A DNA stretch of 64,000 nt. It comes from Todiramphus chloris collaris. Lineage: Eukaryota > Chordata > Aves > Coraciiformes > Alcedinidae. The position numbers and the translations under genes are program-made. The notes below the pieces were generated by a model, which saw only the letters and a program-made list of their open reading frames with translations, ran no database searches and was not told where the DNA came from. Positions 1-11,847 of the stretch are shown here, one piece after another (position 1 is the first letter of the stretch; every line of letters begins with the position of its first letter). Location of the stretch: positions 5,319,577 through 5,383,576 of the forward strand of contig JANVCC010000076.1 of assembly GCA_025345505.1 (NCBI GenBank), given 5' to 3'.

Positions 1-1100
1 TCAGGGTTCCCAGGCTGAAGGTGAGAAAACAAATTGCCAACATAACTAGAATACCTAATTTGGTTGTTTGGTTGGGGTTTTTTTCAATATATTAATTATT
101 TTTGTCCTCACAGTGCTTGTCATTAAAGTTACTTCCATGTGCAAACCTTTACAGTATTATTAAATTAAAATCCAGGTAAGGCATCTTTTAACATTAAATA
201 AGCTTACATAAAGTAATTACAAATAAGTACATATTGGAAAATCTGACACGGGTTGGTAGTGAGATGTTTTTGTGTGAACAAGAGGAAGACTTTAAAAATG
301 GAGAGTTGTCAAGGTGAATGGACAGGGAAAAAGAAGTTAATTCATGATAACTCTTACATAAGGTGTATTTGAAACATCTCTATCTGCCCCAGTAGGCTGA
401 ATAAGAAGAGCTTGAAGATTATCTTTCAGGGAGTATTTAACAGCATAATGTTCAGAATATCTGTGCAGTTCACTTAGTTTTTGTTTCAGGTAGATCATGC
501 GACATCAAACTAATGCAATCTCTCTGCTTTTGTCTAGTTAGTAACAGGAACACATTGCTTGAACTAATTGTGGAGCCAGGGATTTACTAATCTATTCATT
601 TAAAAGGATTCATTGTAAAGGGATCGCAATGAAATAATTGAGGAACCTTATGATTATAAAGGCTCTGATTATACACCATTTCAGCTTCAAAAAACTCTGT
701 TATGATTGAAGTATTATGAAATACATCTTTAAATACATCTGAGTATTTGGTTTGTTTTGCAGTAATGTGGCTTCCAAGACTTTCACAATGTATTTACATC
801 TTCTGCATGTTATTGTTAATGGCATGTTAGAAATGCTAGCTAGCTCACAAAAGCATGTTGCATTGCTAGTTTTGGAAAGGCTGAAGATTGGTCTTGTGTC
901 TCAGTCCAGAGAAGCAATATATGAAGAAGGTGATTGAAAGTGCTTGCACTCTTTCTAAATGCATCAGTAGCCACTACTTGTTGCTGGTTTGCATTGAAAG
1001 CACTATACTTGAAAATAAATAATTTCCAAGTCTTCACTGAAGCACTAATCCCAACAGTTTGTAATTCTTTTTTTTTTTCCCCCCTTTTGTTTGATAACAG
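1..1100 (+). other. CD44: 3' part of CD44 intron 1
   Basis: Non-coding AT-rich sequence ending in the acceptor at 1099-1100, which follows a run of T and C (about 1069-1090). Short open frames here have no recognisable content. No promoter or CpG-rich stretch is seen, so the transcription start must lie outside the window. Confidence 0.7.
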
Positions 1101-1266
1101 AATTCAATGTAAGTTGCAGATATGGAGGAGTTTTTCATGTTGAGAAAAACGGCCGCTACAGTCTCACAAGATCTGAAGCAGTTGAACTCTGCAGAGCTCT
1201 CAATAGTACCTTGGCAACACTAGAGCAGTTGAAGAAAGCTCATGAACTTGGATTTGAAACTTGCAG
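1101..1266 (+). CDS. CD44: CD44 exon 2 (N-terminal half of Link domain)
   Basis: 166 bp; it enters in phase 1 and leaves in phase 2 (AG|gtaaag). It encodes EFNVSCRYGGVFHVEKNGRY and continues to LGFETCR. It carries three of the six Link-module cysteines (NVSC, ELC, ETC) and the hyaluronan-contact region KNGRY, which matches the human Lys38/Arg41/Tyr42 area. NVS and NST are potential N-glycosylation sites. The start at 1101 follows 'gataacag' and gives a frame continuous with exon 3. The product is the extracellular part of a plasma-membrane hyaluronan receptor. Confidence 0.96.
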
Positions 1267-4200
1267 GTAAAGGAATTCTTGAAAGAAATAATATATATCA
1301 TGACAAGTCCATCCATTCATGCTATAATGTAATAATTACAGTTGACTTCATATAGCTGCTAATTAGATGGCTGTATCAGTCCTCCAGTAAGTTATATCCT
1401 GTGATGAGCAAAACATCTTTGTGTGTATGTATGTTTGCTTTGGGTCTGAAAATAAATAAGTTCTTGACTGTATATACTTTCTACCAATTATCTTTAAAAA
1501 ATCATAACCTCTTCTAAAGATAACAAAAGATTGACAGTATAATGAACTAATTAGGAAGATATTCATACTGTATCACTGACTAATTGGTAAGATAAGTGTG
1601 TGAAAAGCAATTATTATTTTTGATTACCTGATGTAAGGTCAAAGACTGAAGATGGTATATCAGTACAGGGAACTCTGTCTTGTCTAGAGACAGTAAAAAG
1701 AAGCAAGTGGTGCCATGAGGAATGAACTCTGACATCCAAGTGGAAAAATGGCCACAGTATTACTGCATTCTTATAATATATGAATGGAGAAGTTCCAGAA
1801 GACAGCCATAAAAATTATTAAAAAAAGCTCAAAACCACATTGTCAAGTGACTTAATTACCCTCTGTAATTAACAATGTATAGGGCAACAAATGTGAATAA
1901 TACAGACTCCAGTTTAGCAAAAAATAACTAGACCAAGAGACTGGAAGCTATTCAGAAAATTTTGAGTTCAAAAAATTGAGTACTAATACAACCAAATATG
2001 TAAGGATAATAATTTATTGGCTGAAACAAATTATAAGGGCTTTGTTACATAAAAATTTCATCAAGATGAAATATTTTCCCCAAGGATGCCATCTTTTCAA
2101 ACAGTAGTCAAGTTGGGACAATCCTATGGTCTGTAAATACATCAAATTAGAGAATCATGTGCTCTTTCATTACTAAATACATAATACACCTATTACACAA
2201 GTCATCCTAAACTTTCATATGCAGCAAAAAGATTGAACTCAGGAACTGTAAATTTGAAGTCTGGTGTGCCTTTTTTTTTTAAGCAGGTAACATAGATTCA
2301 TGTTGGTAAACAATTATAGAGTTGAAATAAATTTCATCAGATTTTCAATTTATTACAATCTGAAATAAACAGCAAATATGAAATGGAATTTATCTTCTAA
2401 CAGACTGGAGTAGAAAGTTCAATGGACATTTCTCCAATTTTAAGACTTTCATTCTGGTACCATGAGAAATAGTACATCAGTACTGCTTTCAACTATTTTC
2501 TATGCATTTCTATTTCATTTCAGTTTAGTCAGTGGTGCTTTACTATTTAATGTCTAATGCATGAATGTTCTTTCCTACTGGCTTGCAAAACCATGATAAT
2601 TGAATAAAGCTCTGTTCAAAGAAATAGTGTCTATAACAAGTGATTTGAAATAGTGGATAGATACATGTGCAGTGGCCTGAAAACATTCTTACACATACAA
2701 ATGTCATGCACTGACACTGATGACGACATATGGCACATTTGTTTTCACAATCATTATACCCTGCATGGTGGTGAAAGAGTTGGACAATAGTGCCAAGGAA
2801 CAATGGACAGAAAATTCTTAGATTCTGCTGTGAGAAGTGGGAGCATTGTTTTAAATCGTACCACGTAAAGACTAGAGACAATTCTTTATGCTGAGAAAAG
2901 TCTTGCATCACATAGTAGGTATGGTCTTTTTCTAACATTAATATATGAACATACTTAGCATTCTGAATTGTCCAGCTGTACACAATATGTAGAGACTAAG
3001 GATCAAATCCTAACGTAACACCTAGCAGTAGAGATTTCTAGTGTTAGCAATTTGAATATTCTGCAATATGGAAAGACTTCTCTGAAGTTAAAATATAAAG
3101 ATAAGTGAAAGAAGGAGTAGAGTGAAATATATTTGCAGAGGGGAGCTGTGGTTTTTCATTAATGTTTCCGTCCTCCCTAATTCACAGTTTATCAAATTTT
3201 AACTTGTAAGGCATGTAGCTTCCTCCCCTCCTTCTGACAACCCATCCTACTCTCTTACTTTCATTTATTGATCCTATGATAGAAGTCCCTGTTAGTAAGG
3301 CTGGGCTCTTATGAAGCTTCAGTAGGAGAGAAAAAGTACACTGCATATAATCATAAAAACATGTGTGGAATGGTGAGTGAATAAGATGAATCAACAGGCC
3401 ATGACACAAGTAGATGATGAATGGATCATAGGCTCAGTTGGAAGTGTGAGTAAAGCAGTTTATAATTCCACCTACAAGAGAGTTTCAGAATTGCAAGTAC
3501 CTTCACTTTACACATGTAACTGGAATGGGTCTCACAGGTGAAAAAACACAAAGCTACGAAATTTACTCTTCTCTAATTAATTGTACTTCTCAAAGAGGTT
3601 AAAAAAACCCCAAACCCAGTTCTCATTACCATTCTATCACAGCCTCTGCCTAAATATATTGGAATTAATCAGGTGTTACAGGATTGCAAAATAGTAATAA
3701 TGCATTGTGCATTATGTGGCTCTGTTAACCACAATCTTCACTGAAGTACGTGAGTTCTGTACACAACAGCCACATTGTTAGACTGAAAGATAAAGTAAGA
3801 ATTTGTGGATGAATGAGTGTTGTATCTGAATATTTTACTGAGCTGTTAGCTTTTGCAGCAAGTGATGTTTTACAATCATTCCCTAAATTTGCTCAGGTAC
3901 TATAAATTGAGCCCCCCATTTCTATGTGAAATGTCACTGAGCAGTTACGTTATGCTCAAAGCAATGGCTATGTGTCTCCCTGAAGAAAGAAACAGCCATT
4001 CTTTGGTGTCAGGTTATGCAGCCACACAAAAAAAGCCATTAAAAAGTGCACTTGCTTTCCAGTCCCTCACTTTCACTTCCTTCCTCTGGAACTGCTCATC
4101 CTAGCTAGTAAGATGCTCAATTAAAATGAGTTTAGCTCTAGAAATTACAGACAAAATGGTGTTGAGTAGCTGGAGATTGATGTAGCTACATCTTAGAGTA

Positions 4201-4365
4201 ACACCCCTCATATACAAAAATTATCCATGAATTCATGCACTTCTTAAAGATAATGCAAGATGAAAATAGCGGCTTCTTCGTGGCTTCTTCATGTTTGAAA
4301 TATCTAGAGCATTTATGCCACCTTCTATAATACATAATTGGTGTATTTTCCTCTGTTCTTCACAG
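1267..4365 (+). other. CD44: CD44 intron 2
   Basis: A 3.1-kb AT-rich intron with a gtaaag donor and a good pyrimidine tract before the acceptor at 4364-4365. It contains the longest antisense open frame of the window (2543-2983, - strand, 146 codons), which resembles no known family. No repeats or RNA genes are seen. Confidence 0.8.
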
Positions 4366-4502
4366 ATATGGTTTTGTAGTGGGGAATATTGTTATCCCAC
4401 GAATCAATCCCTATCATCTTTGTGCAGCAAATCATACTGGCATTTACAAGCTTTCATCAAACACAACTGGTAGCTATGATGCATACTGTTACAATGCAAC
4501 AG
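4366..4502 (+). CDS. CD44: CD44 exon 3 (C-terminal half of Link domain)
   Basis: 137 bp, phase 2 in and phase 1 out (ACA G|gtatgt). It encodes [13 protein letters not shown], then [11 protein letters not shown] and YDAYCYNAT. Two more Link cysteines are present. The split Arg codon (AG|A) followed by Tyr matches human Arg78/Tyr79, both important for hyaluronan binding, and the Tyr in TGIYKL matches Tyr105. NHT, NTT and NAT are N-glycosylation sequons. The acceptor lies in 'ctgttcttcacag'. With exon 2 this completes the core hyaluronan-binding fold, so the receptor appears competent to bind its ligand. Confidence 0.96.
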
Positions 4503-5878
4503 GTATGTGTATTCTATATGATGTATTTTAGATACAGATTGACTCACAGTAACAGGTGTAATCTATTTAAAGTACTGGAATGAGGACTTTTTTATTGTGT
4601 CATCTGATTTTCAGACTGAGAAGAAATACATTTTGTCAGCCTCTAGAAGTATAACGCCAGCAATGAATTTGACCCATTTTGTCATTAGTGTGTTTTGAAC
4701 TAAACCGTTTTCTGCCCTTGGGTCTTAGGAGCTTCAGAACAGTTCATTATGATGACAGTGTAGTGAACCACTGCAGCAGTGAATCTAAAAGATATAACTG
4801 TTGTAGGCAACAGCACTCAGCTATTCTGTTCATGCGCACGTGAGCTTCTATAGTAACAACAACTATTTGTGTTAAGGGATGTTAGGAGTGGCTGCAACCT
4901 GCAGCAGCAACAAGGTCCAAGGTGGCCATCCCAGAAGCCTGTTTGCAGGTTCATCCAGTATTTGCTCTCAGGAAAATCTCCATTCAGACTTTAGACAGTT
5001 TGATAGCAATGTGGGTCAGAAGCAGCCTGCTTTCTTCTAAGGTTTTGCACTTTTTAGTAGTTGGAAATAGTCCTACGTTATTAGGAAAATATAGATAATC
5101 TTGTGACAGATGCTGAACACAGTGTTTGAAGATAAAATCTGGACTAACTTCAAGTGCCTTCAATTTCAGTAGATTAGTACATTCACAGTGGAAACAGATC
5201 TGACAGAAAGCTGTAGGCAAAATTCATTGATGATTTGAATGGCAGTGACATTTTTTGATTTTGTTCTTGGTGGTCATATCATTAAAATCCACCTTTGCGT
5301 TGGTCTAGTATCAGGTGAGTTACCATCCGCTGTCACCCATGGATGTATCTTCTGCTACAGCGATTTACGGCCCCACCAGAGCTTTATAACTCCTCTTATT
5401 CCCTTCCAGCACGGTGGGCAGGTGGCTCACACACTGGCCCCAAGCATGGCACTGCAGCCCGCTGGAGGAAGCAGCGCTCACCAGCCCAGGGCACACTATG
5501 CCTGTGCAGAGCCCTCCATGGAGGGGACAGGGTTCCTCTGGCTAAAAAGGATTAGAGCTGCCACTGCAGCCACGACATTGAAACTGGGTCATGAGGCTAT
5601 TTTAACTGACTTTGATCACAAACATCTTCTGGAATAATTATGGAAATGGAGAATCTCACTGTTAGCTGACAGAATAATTTTGAAGTGCTCCACCTGGGAA
5701 GAAGCTGAAAAGGAAATATAGGTAGATCAATGCGTAACATTTGATTAAGAAATTTGTTTTCAGTTGCCCACATCTGAAGCAGAAACTTTGTGATAATGTA
5801 TAATTAATATGGGTATACATGTGGCTTTTTTTCCTCAATTTGCTCAAACTAGTATTTTCTATTTTCCTTCTTTTACAG
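4503..5878 (+). other. CD44: CD44 intron 3
   Basis: A 1.4-kb intron with a gtatgt donor and a T/C-rich acceptor (ttccttcttttacag). It contains a patch of distinctly higher GC at about 5395-5560, described as a separate observation. No other feature is seen. Confidence 0.75.
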
Positions 5879-5950
5879 AAACAAGGGACAAAGTGTGTGA
5901 GCCAGTTGAAAGACTAAATACTTCTCTCCTCAATAACCAGGGTGAAATAG
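5879..5950 (+). CDS. CD44: CD44 exon 4 (last Link-domain cysteine)
   Basis: 72 bp, phase 1-1. It encodes (E)TRDKVCEPVERLNTSLLNNQ followed by GEI. The Cys in KVCEP is the sixth conserved cysteine; in mammals it pairs with the first one to close the extended Link domain. NTS is a sequon. Length is close to the mammalian exon 4 (about 70 bp). Sequence after the Cys has diverged from mammals more than exons 2 and 3 have, but phase, size and order agree. Confidence 0.92.
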
Positions 5951-6638
5951 GTACTGTATTGATTAGAAAGACCTGTTTAATTTTCAGGATCATCTTTTTT
6001 CTTTTACATAAACAAGTGCTAATATTAAAATCAAGCCAAACATAAGAAAAACAAGTTGAAAGATGTTCAACAGGAATTAAAGCAATTAGTCACTTGTCTT
6101 CTCCTAAATCCTATGCTTTTTTTTTCTCAAGGTGTGACCAAACATTTTTTATATGGGTATTTGACACTTTAGCGCCCCAGACCTGCTAATGTTTCTTTGA
6201 CATGTAGGACTTTGCTTAAGACTTCTCTACATCTCTACATACCAGTTTGAGCTGCTGGTTAGAAAAGCAGCTGGAAGATTAAGAAAACTCATAATGACAA
6301 ATTATTTGTCCCAGTTCTAAAATTCTGGTTGACTTTACAGAGACCAAGATTTCAGGTTCAAAATCAAACTATCTAATCAAAACATTAAAATATTTTATGC
6401 AGAGTAGGCCCTATATATTTGACAAATATACACATTAGTATATAGTGATGTATGATCTGCCTTAGATGTAGTGATGTATGATTAGACAGATTAGATAGGG
6501 TGACAAAAATGGGTGATCTGGTATTAATCCACAACTGTTTATTGTTTTTGATCTAGGATTTAGCTATATTTCTGTAATGCTAAAGAGCTTATGTAGCGTC
6601 TTGATATTATCATCTGCTTAATTTCCTTTTTCCAACAG
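5951..6638 (+). other. CD44: CD44 intron 4
   Basis: A 688-bp intron with a gtactg donor and a pyrimidine-rich acceptor (ttcctttttccaacag). It contains a small imperfect duplication of 'tagtgatgtatgat' at about 6442-6482. Nothing else is seen. Confidence 0.75.
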
Positions 6639-6878
6639 TCATTGACAACGCGGATGGCTCACGTTACAATGCAGATGGCACACGTCATAGCGGAGAGTCT
6701 TCAACCTCAGGTGCAGACGATGAAAATGTAGGTAGTGGATCAACACATGACACAACTCCTATGGATACCTCCATCAGGAGATCCAGCCCTTCATATTATG
6801 GAAGTGCTACTCCAGTCTCACAGCTGCCAGATCACTCTTCTGGAGGTGGTGAAAAAGAAATTGATAGAAAAGATTCTG
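6639..6878 (+). CDS. CD44: CD44 exon 5 (proximal stalk, Ser-Gly rich)
   Basis: 240 bp, phase 1-1. It begins VIDNADGSRYNADGTRHSGE, which corresponds to human IVNRDGTRYVQKGEYR, and then becomes Ser/Thr/Asp/Gly-rich. It has Ser-Gly sites in acidic or serine context (TSGADDE, GSGST), the kind of sites that carry chondroitin sulfate in mammalian exon 5. It ends DRKDSG and joins the variable exons or the constitutive 23061 exon in phase 1. The donor is TCT G|gtaagg. The DGTR core near the start is the clearest homology; the rest is low-complexity stalk, expected to carry O-glycans. Confidence 0.93.
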
Positions 6879-8424
6879 GTAAGGACAGTAGGTTGCCACT
6901 ATATCCCCTTTAAAATAACTGATTGAAGGGTTACATTGCTACTTAAAGTTTATCATGAGGAAATGAGATGCACCATTTCTAATTTGTATCCTGGAGAAGT
7001 AACAAGAGAACGTGTGTCCTTGAAAGAAAACAGAAGCATTCTGAAATTCTAAGGATGGTTTTGATTGCATGGGAGTACAAAGCAGCCACACATCATCATA
7101 GTTTCCTACATAAACCTTCCTAGGATATTGAAAATAGCTGGTTCTAAGAATTTTGTTCTTATTAAAATACTTATTTCATTAAAGACTCAAAAACTTATCT
7201 AACAGTGAACACAAAGAGGTTAGTGAGGCTGAAGATATGGGTATATAGAGATAAGGATAACATACTTGTTCGCTAAAAGGATGAATTGACGTTAAGTAAT
7301 AAGAATAAGTAGGAGTTTTCAGTACAAATGGCTTCTCTTTGTACAAATAGAGGGTTTGTTTTAGCACTCACTCTCACTACAGCATATTACAGAGTACACA
7401 GAGAGATAAAAATGTAAAATTCAAATGTTATCCATATCTTCTTCCTCTAGGTGGTAAAACCAGATTCCATTTACATGAAGCCCTATCAAATACAAATGCC
7501 ATACTTTTCCAGGGCATTCTGCAGGGTGTCAAATTAGTGAATTAGAGTGTCTTGCCTATATCTTGCTTTCTTGTGAAAGTGGCATTTTATTTAATCTTTT
7601 ATGTTGCTCATGTGGCTGAAAATTATCAGAGGTCTGAAAGACTAGCTCCCATTGAACCTAAAGGATATAAATATAACTCATCCTCTAAGTACTGTAAAAT
7701 TTACTTTGTGACCTCTGTCTACAGACTTTATATCAAATCACCAGTAAGTTATCACTGAAGGATATCAGTAGTTTGCTTCATTATTCTCAATAAACACTGA
7801 AATGTAAAAAAAAAAAATTAAAAATTAAGCAGATGCATTAGGATTATAAAATGACTTTTCACCAGTGATATGCTCATGCCATGTTATGCTTGTTTTTCCA
7901 TGTAGTTATCATCAAGAAGGGTAAAATGTAACATTATTTTCCTAAGGAAGTAGGATCAGAGTCAGTCCCCAGGGTGTATGCCATGTATTTCAGTCGCTTG
8001 CTGTGGCAACTTTTATCAACTCTGCTTACATGCTGAGTTTAGATTTTTGGACTAATTCTCAGAGTATATCCAGTAAAGAAGGGAATACAAATAACTTTCC
8101 TTATTGCTCTAGAATCCCTGTCCAGATGGTATGCAGGTACAATTAGAGCTTGTATAACATGAACAGATCATTGCCAGTATGTTCATTATCAGTGTAATAC
8201 ATACTTCTCTTGAAATAAACTGTTTTGGTGATAACCTTAGTAAATTAGCAAGGTAAGGCTATTTGGGGTTGAACTATATGAAGAACCCAGGCAGTATTTT
8301 TCTTCACTCTTGGACCCATAAGTGAAGGTATGAAGCTTGAGGTACAGAATAATTGAAGAGGTTGTTGAGTACCGAGTTGCAATTCCGTTACTGAAATAGT
8401 AATGATTCACCCATCACCCATCAG
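6879..8424 (+). other. CD44: CD44 intron 5
   Basis: A 1.5-kb AT-rich intron between the last 5' constitutive exon and the first variable exon. No repeats or other elements are recognised. Confidence 0.7.
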
Positions 8425-8520
8425 GTGATGAATTTTCTCCTGTATCAACTGACATCCCTTTGGTGACGACAGCAGATGACTACCCTGAAAGAGATGGTGG
8501 ACAGTATCCTGCAAGTACTA
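8425..8520 (+). CDS. CD44: CD44 variable stalk exon a
   Basis: 96 bp, phase 1-1, from 'acccatcag|GTGATG' to 'AGTACTA|gtaaga'. It encodes GDEFSPVSTDIPLVTTADDY and then PERDGGQYPAST. It is acidic and Ser/Thr/Pro-rich with no cysteine, like mammalian CD44 v exons. It can be skipped or included without shifting frame. The exact mammalian v-number cannot be assigned. A possible microexon lies only 67-70 nt downstream. Confidence 0.85.
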
Positions 8521-8587
8521 GTAAGACTTATTTATTATAATAACTGCATCAAATATAGATTGGATTAAAACTGCTTTCTTCTTCCAG

Positions 8588-8599
8588 CAGGTCATTATG
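8588..8599 (+). CDS. CD44: candidate 9/12-nt CD44 microexon
   Basis: A strong pyrimidine tract ends in a tandem acceptor (ttcttccagcag). This is followed by GTCATTATG and an ideal donor (gtaagt). Using the second AG gives a 9-nt exon (8591-8599); the first gives 12 nt (8588-8599). Both preserve phase 1-1. After exon a the 9-nt form would add Ser-His-Tyr plus the first base of the next codon. The intervening intron would be only about 67-70 nt, near the lower limit. Splice-site quality and phase are directly visible; use is an inference. Confidence 0.4.
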
Positions 8600-11500
8600 G
8601 TAAGTGATGAAGTATATGTCATCCCCAATTTCTGAAAGACATTTAAACACAGTGATTTCCAGACTGGTTAAGTAAGAAATAAGCTTCACTTGCTGGGACA
8701 AGGGGAGGAAAAGCATTTACTGTATGGTTTCTTCAATGCCTATACATGAGTTCATAAAGATTGTTGTTTGGGGTTTCACACTGCTATTTTTATCACACCT
8801 ATTTACTCTATGAGGCATCACAAATTAGTGCAATCAATTATCACTTGAAGTAAATTTATTTCTGAGGTAGAAAAGGACATTTTTCTCAAGTTGCAGTGAA
8901 TGTGTCTGTGGTTGTGATATACTTGTGGTTGTGATATACTTATGTTTGTAAATGTGGGTAATCTGTGTCAAATACATGGCCTTGCTCACCAAAGCAGTGC
9001 TTTAGGTTGCAGTACCAATTGCCAAGGCACTTGTGCGCCGCAAAATCTAATTTCATTCTTGTTGTTGGCAATAAGTATGAGAAAAAATTGCGGCCTGTGG
9101 TGGCTCCAAAGAACAGTAGCCATTTTCTCTGCTTTGTCCTTAAACAACTGTGCTGAGTGGGAAAAACTGCTTGTGAAATTTTCATCTCATATGTAGTGCA
9201 GAGCAGCTACAGCAAATAAAAAACTTTTAAGGTCATCTTGCACATGCTAAAGTGGAACTGTACATATAGGCACTCTATTTCTTAAGTTTAGAGTGATAAA
9301 GATCTTTGCCCCACAAATAAAATGAACCTAAAGGGAGAATATTTTAATTGTACAGAGGAGATCTACAGAGGCATGTTGTAGTAAGGACTGAACCGATAGA
9401 AAAGAAAGTTTCTTCCTGATGATTCTTTTTTCCCCACTGTGGAAGCCTGTGACAGTGAGGAATTTGCTTAATTGTTTGTTGGTTGCTGATAGATGATCAA
9501 ATGGTCTATGTGTTTAGAGGGACACTGCCCTCATTACTGCATTTAGAAATAACAGGATAGAGCAAGAATGATTGTATGTCTTACCCAGTTAGCAAAAGCT
9601 TTACTACAAGACAGAAATAATTCAACCAAGCTTTTCATCTCAGAGGCAGTGAAGGTTAGTAATACCTTCTTTATATGTAGATGGAAGAAGAAAAAGTATC
9701 AGGTTGATTTTTGTCCAGATCTTGAAAGCAAGTAGAGAATTTTCTGGTGCTTTTTTAAAGTGAAAAGTTCTGCTACAAAGTACTGCCTGTAAGGGGGTGG
9801 AACTGGGGAAAATCCACCTGGTAGCAGTGGGGATTTTGCCTGGGGTGATTTTTCCTTCAAATACGTATTTGCTTTTGTATGCATGTATGACTTAGTGCTT
9901 CCATGCACAGATACTTTTGTACCCATTGCAAAAACTTGGCCATTGTTTCTAGGCAGGAAGGCTTTCACTTTTCCTTTTTCTTCTTGATTATCAAATATAT
10001 TGATCCTAAATATGTATGTCCCTTCCTGTTGCTAACAGTTCTCTCTCATGGGCATGACTATTTTACAGATTGAAAACTAGTGGAATTTAAGACTTTAAAA
10101 GATCAAAATAACTATAGAGCTGTGTAATAAACGATGTCAGTCTTGATATATGTGTATCACAGAAGTGATGACATTGACATAATAGATTATTGGTTTAGAG
10201 TCAATAAACTGATTCTCTAGGAAAAAAAAAGAATATAAATGTACTGCACCTGGGCTTTTGTGACAGCTTTAGGTATTACTCAGCAACATCATTTTAAAGC
10301 TATACAGACCCACTTCATTTAATTTTACCACATTACAAATGAATGAGTAATTTATCACTTCTTTGAGAAGTTAAGTATAAGGCATGTATCTTCATGGACA
10401 TTAGTGATCTTCTCCATAGAACATCTCACAGTCTGGATTAATGAACTGCCAGCACTTTGTCATTGACTTTCTATCCTGGCTGAAACAAATTTTCCTCTTT
10501 GGTATTAACAAGTTATGATTCATCTGTAGATGTACCATGGATCAGATGTCATAAAATTCTGTTGCTGGTCAATGAGATACTTCCCTAAATTATCAGAGCT
10601 AGATAGTCCAACAGTAATTGTGACTGATTTTGTTCATCCACATAAAATAGACATTCTTATGCTCTGCTGGATTTTCCTTTTAGTTGTTTTGGAGTGTTCC
10701 CTGAAAAAAATCCCATTAATGAAAAAAGTCTTATGTCCATACTTTGGCTGATCTGACAGCAAAACATCTTCATTCATATTCTGAATTTGGAAGCTGTGAA
10801 TACATATTCATCAATTAAGAAAAGTATCTCCTAAGGCTTGGAAGAATAAGGAGTAGGGAGCAATTAGTGACTGTGAGAAGAGACAATATTTATTCAGAAT
10901 TTTCAGAAAGGCAAAATCTGTTCAGATTTTGCTGCCAAAATAGCTACGCTTTGAAAAAGTGCAAATCTGAGTTTACATCCATACACTTTGTACACTTTGC
11001 AGTTTATAGATAAGCAAAACATAACTACTACAGAGTGAAGAACATCACTTTATCCTCTTTGATCATAAGAACTTTGATTCTAGGTCTTGCATTTAACAAT
11101 GCTTTGATATATTACACACAAAAAAAAAGATCAAAACTAGTGTCTTTGATGTTACTCTTCAAGATATTTCAAAAATTAATTATTTAAAGAGTTTTTACTG
11201 CACAAAAAAGAGTGCACGATATCTTTTCTTCATCTTCAAAATCCAAAGGATGGTCTAAATGCTGATAAAACCCATGTTTGTGAGGAATTCCCTGAACAAA
11301 TATATTTCCAGAAAAACATTTTGAAGTAGATTTTGCTTTGTTTTGGTGAAATGTGTGCATGACTCAAAGTGCATCTCTTCTTACAAACTCTACTTCTTAG
11401 CTTATTGATGGCTTAGCATAGAAAAAGGTTAAACTATCAATTGGTTTGCTTCAGGGATCTAAATTTCTATGGTATGCATGCCTCTATTGGCTTTTAGTGC

Positions 11501-11751
11501 TTTTTGTGAAACTGTAGAGCTGTGTCTCACATACAGGACATATTTTGGTCTGTCACACCTAAACTGCTATTCAAACTTCATTGACTTTACTGGACTTTCA
11601 GATCTGGTAACACAAGCTTATAATTCTTCAGCAGAATGTTTCAAACTTCACTTACACTTCAAGAATTGGATTTTTTTGCTGTTTGAGGAATGTAATGATA
11701 CCATGAGTTCATACATTCACCTTGTACTCACATCCATCTCAGTGGCATGAG
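8600..11751 (+). other. CD44: CD44 intron between variable exons a and b
   Basis: About 3.2 kb of AT-rich intron that stops at an assembly gap. A 17-bp unit is repeated twice at 8908-8941. Overlapping open frames on both strands at 8940-9196 match no protein I recognise. No other variable exon with a coherent acceptor, frame and donor was found. Confidence 0.65.
8908..8941 (+). repeat. 17-bp tandem repeat, two copies
   Basis: The unit GTGGTTGTGATATACTT occurs twice head to tail (8908-8924 and 8925-8941) without mismatch. Confidence 0.9.
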
Positions 11752-11761
11752 NNNNNNNNNN
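11752..11761. other. assembly gap (10 N)
   Basis: Ten N bases, probably a gap of unknown true size. It lies 86 bp before the start chosen for variable exon b, so sequence relevant to that exon's acceptor, or an additional exon, may be missing. Confidence 0.99.
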
Positions 11762-11847
11762 TGCAGAAGTGAGACAGGAAAGCATAGGTGATGTCAGCAG
11801 GAGACCTTGTGGGTTAGGGCTTCATGGAAGATTTAACATCACCACAG

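Noticed and set aside
2543-2983. 146-codon open frame on the - strand, the longest in the window
   Set aside because: It lies antisense in CD44 intron 2, has no recognisable domain, and is a length expected by chance in 64 kb on two strands.
8940-9196. Overlapping open frames on both strands
   Set aside because: No family resemblance and no phase-compatible splice sites. Possibly an old unidentified repeat, but I cannot name it.
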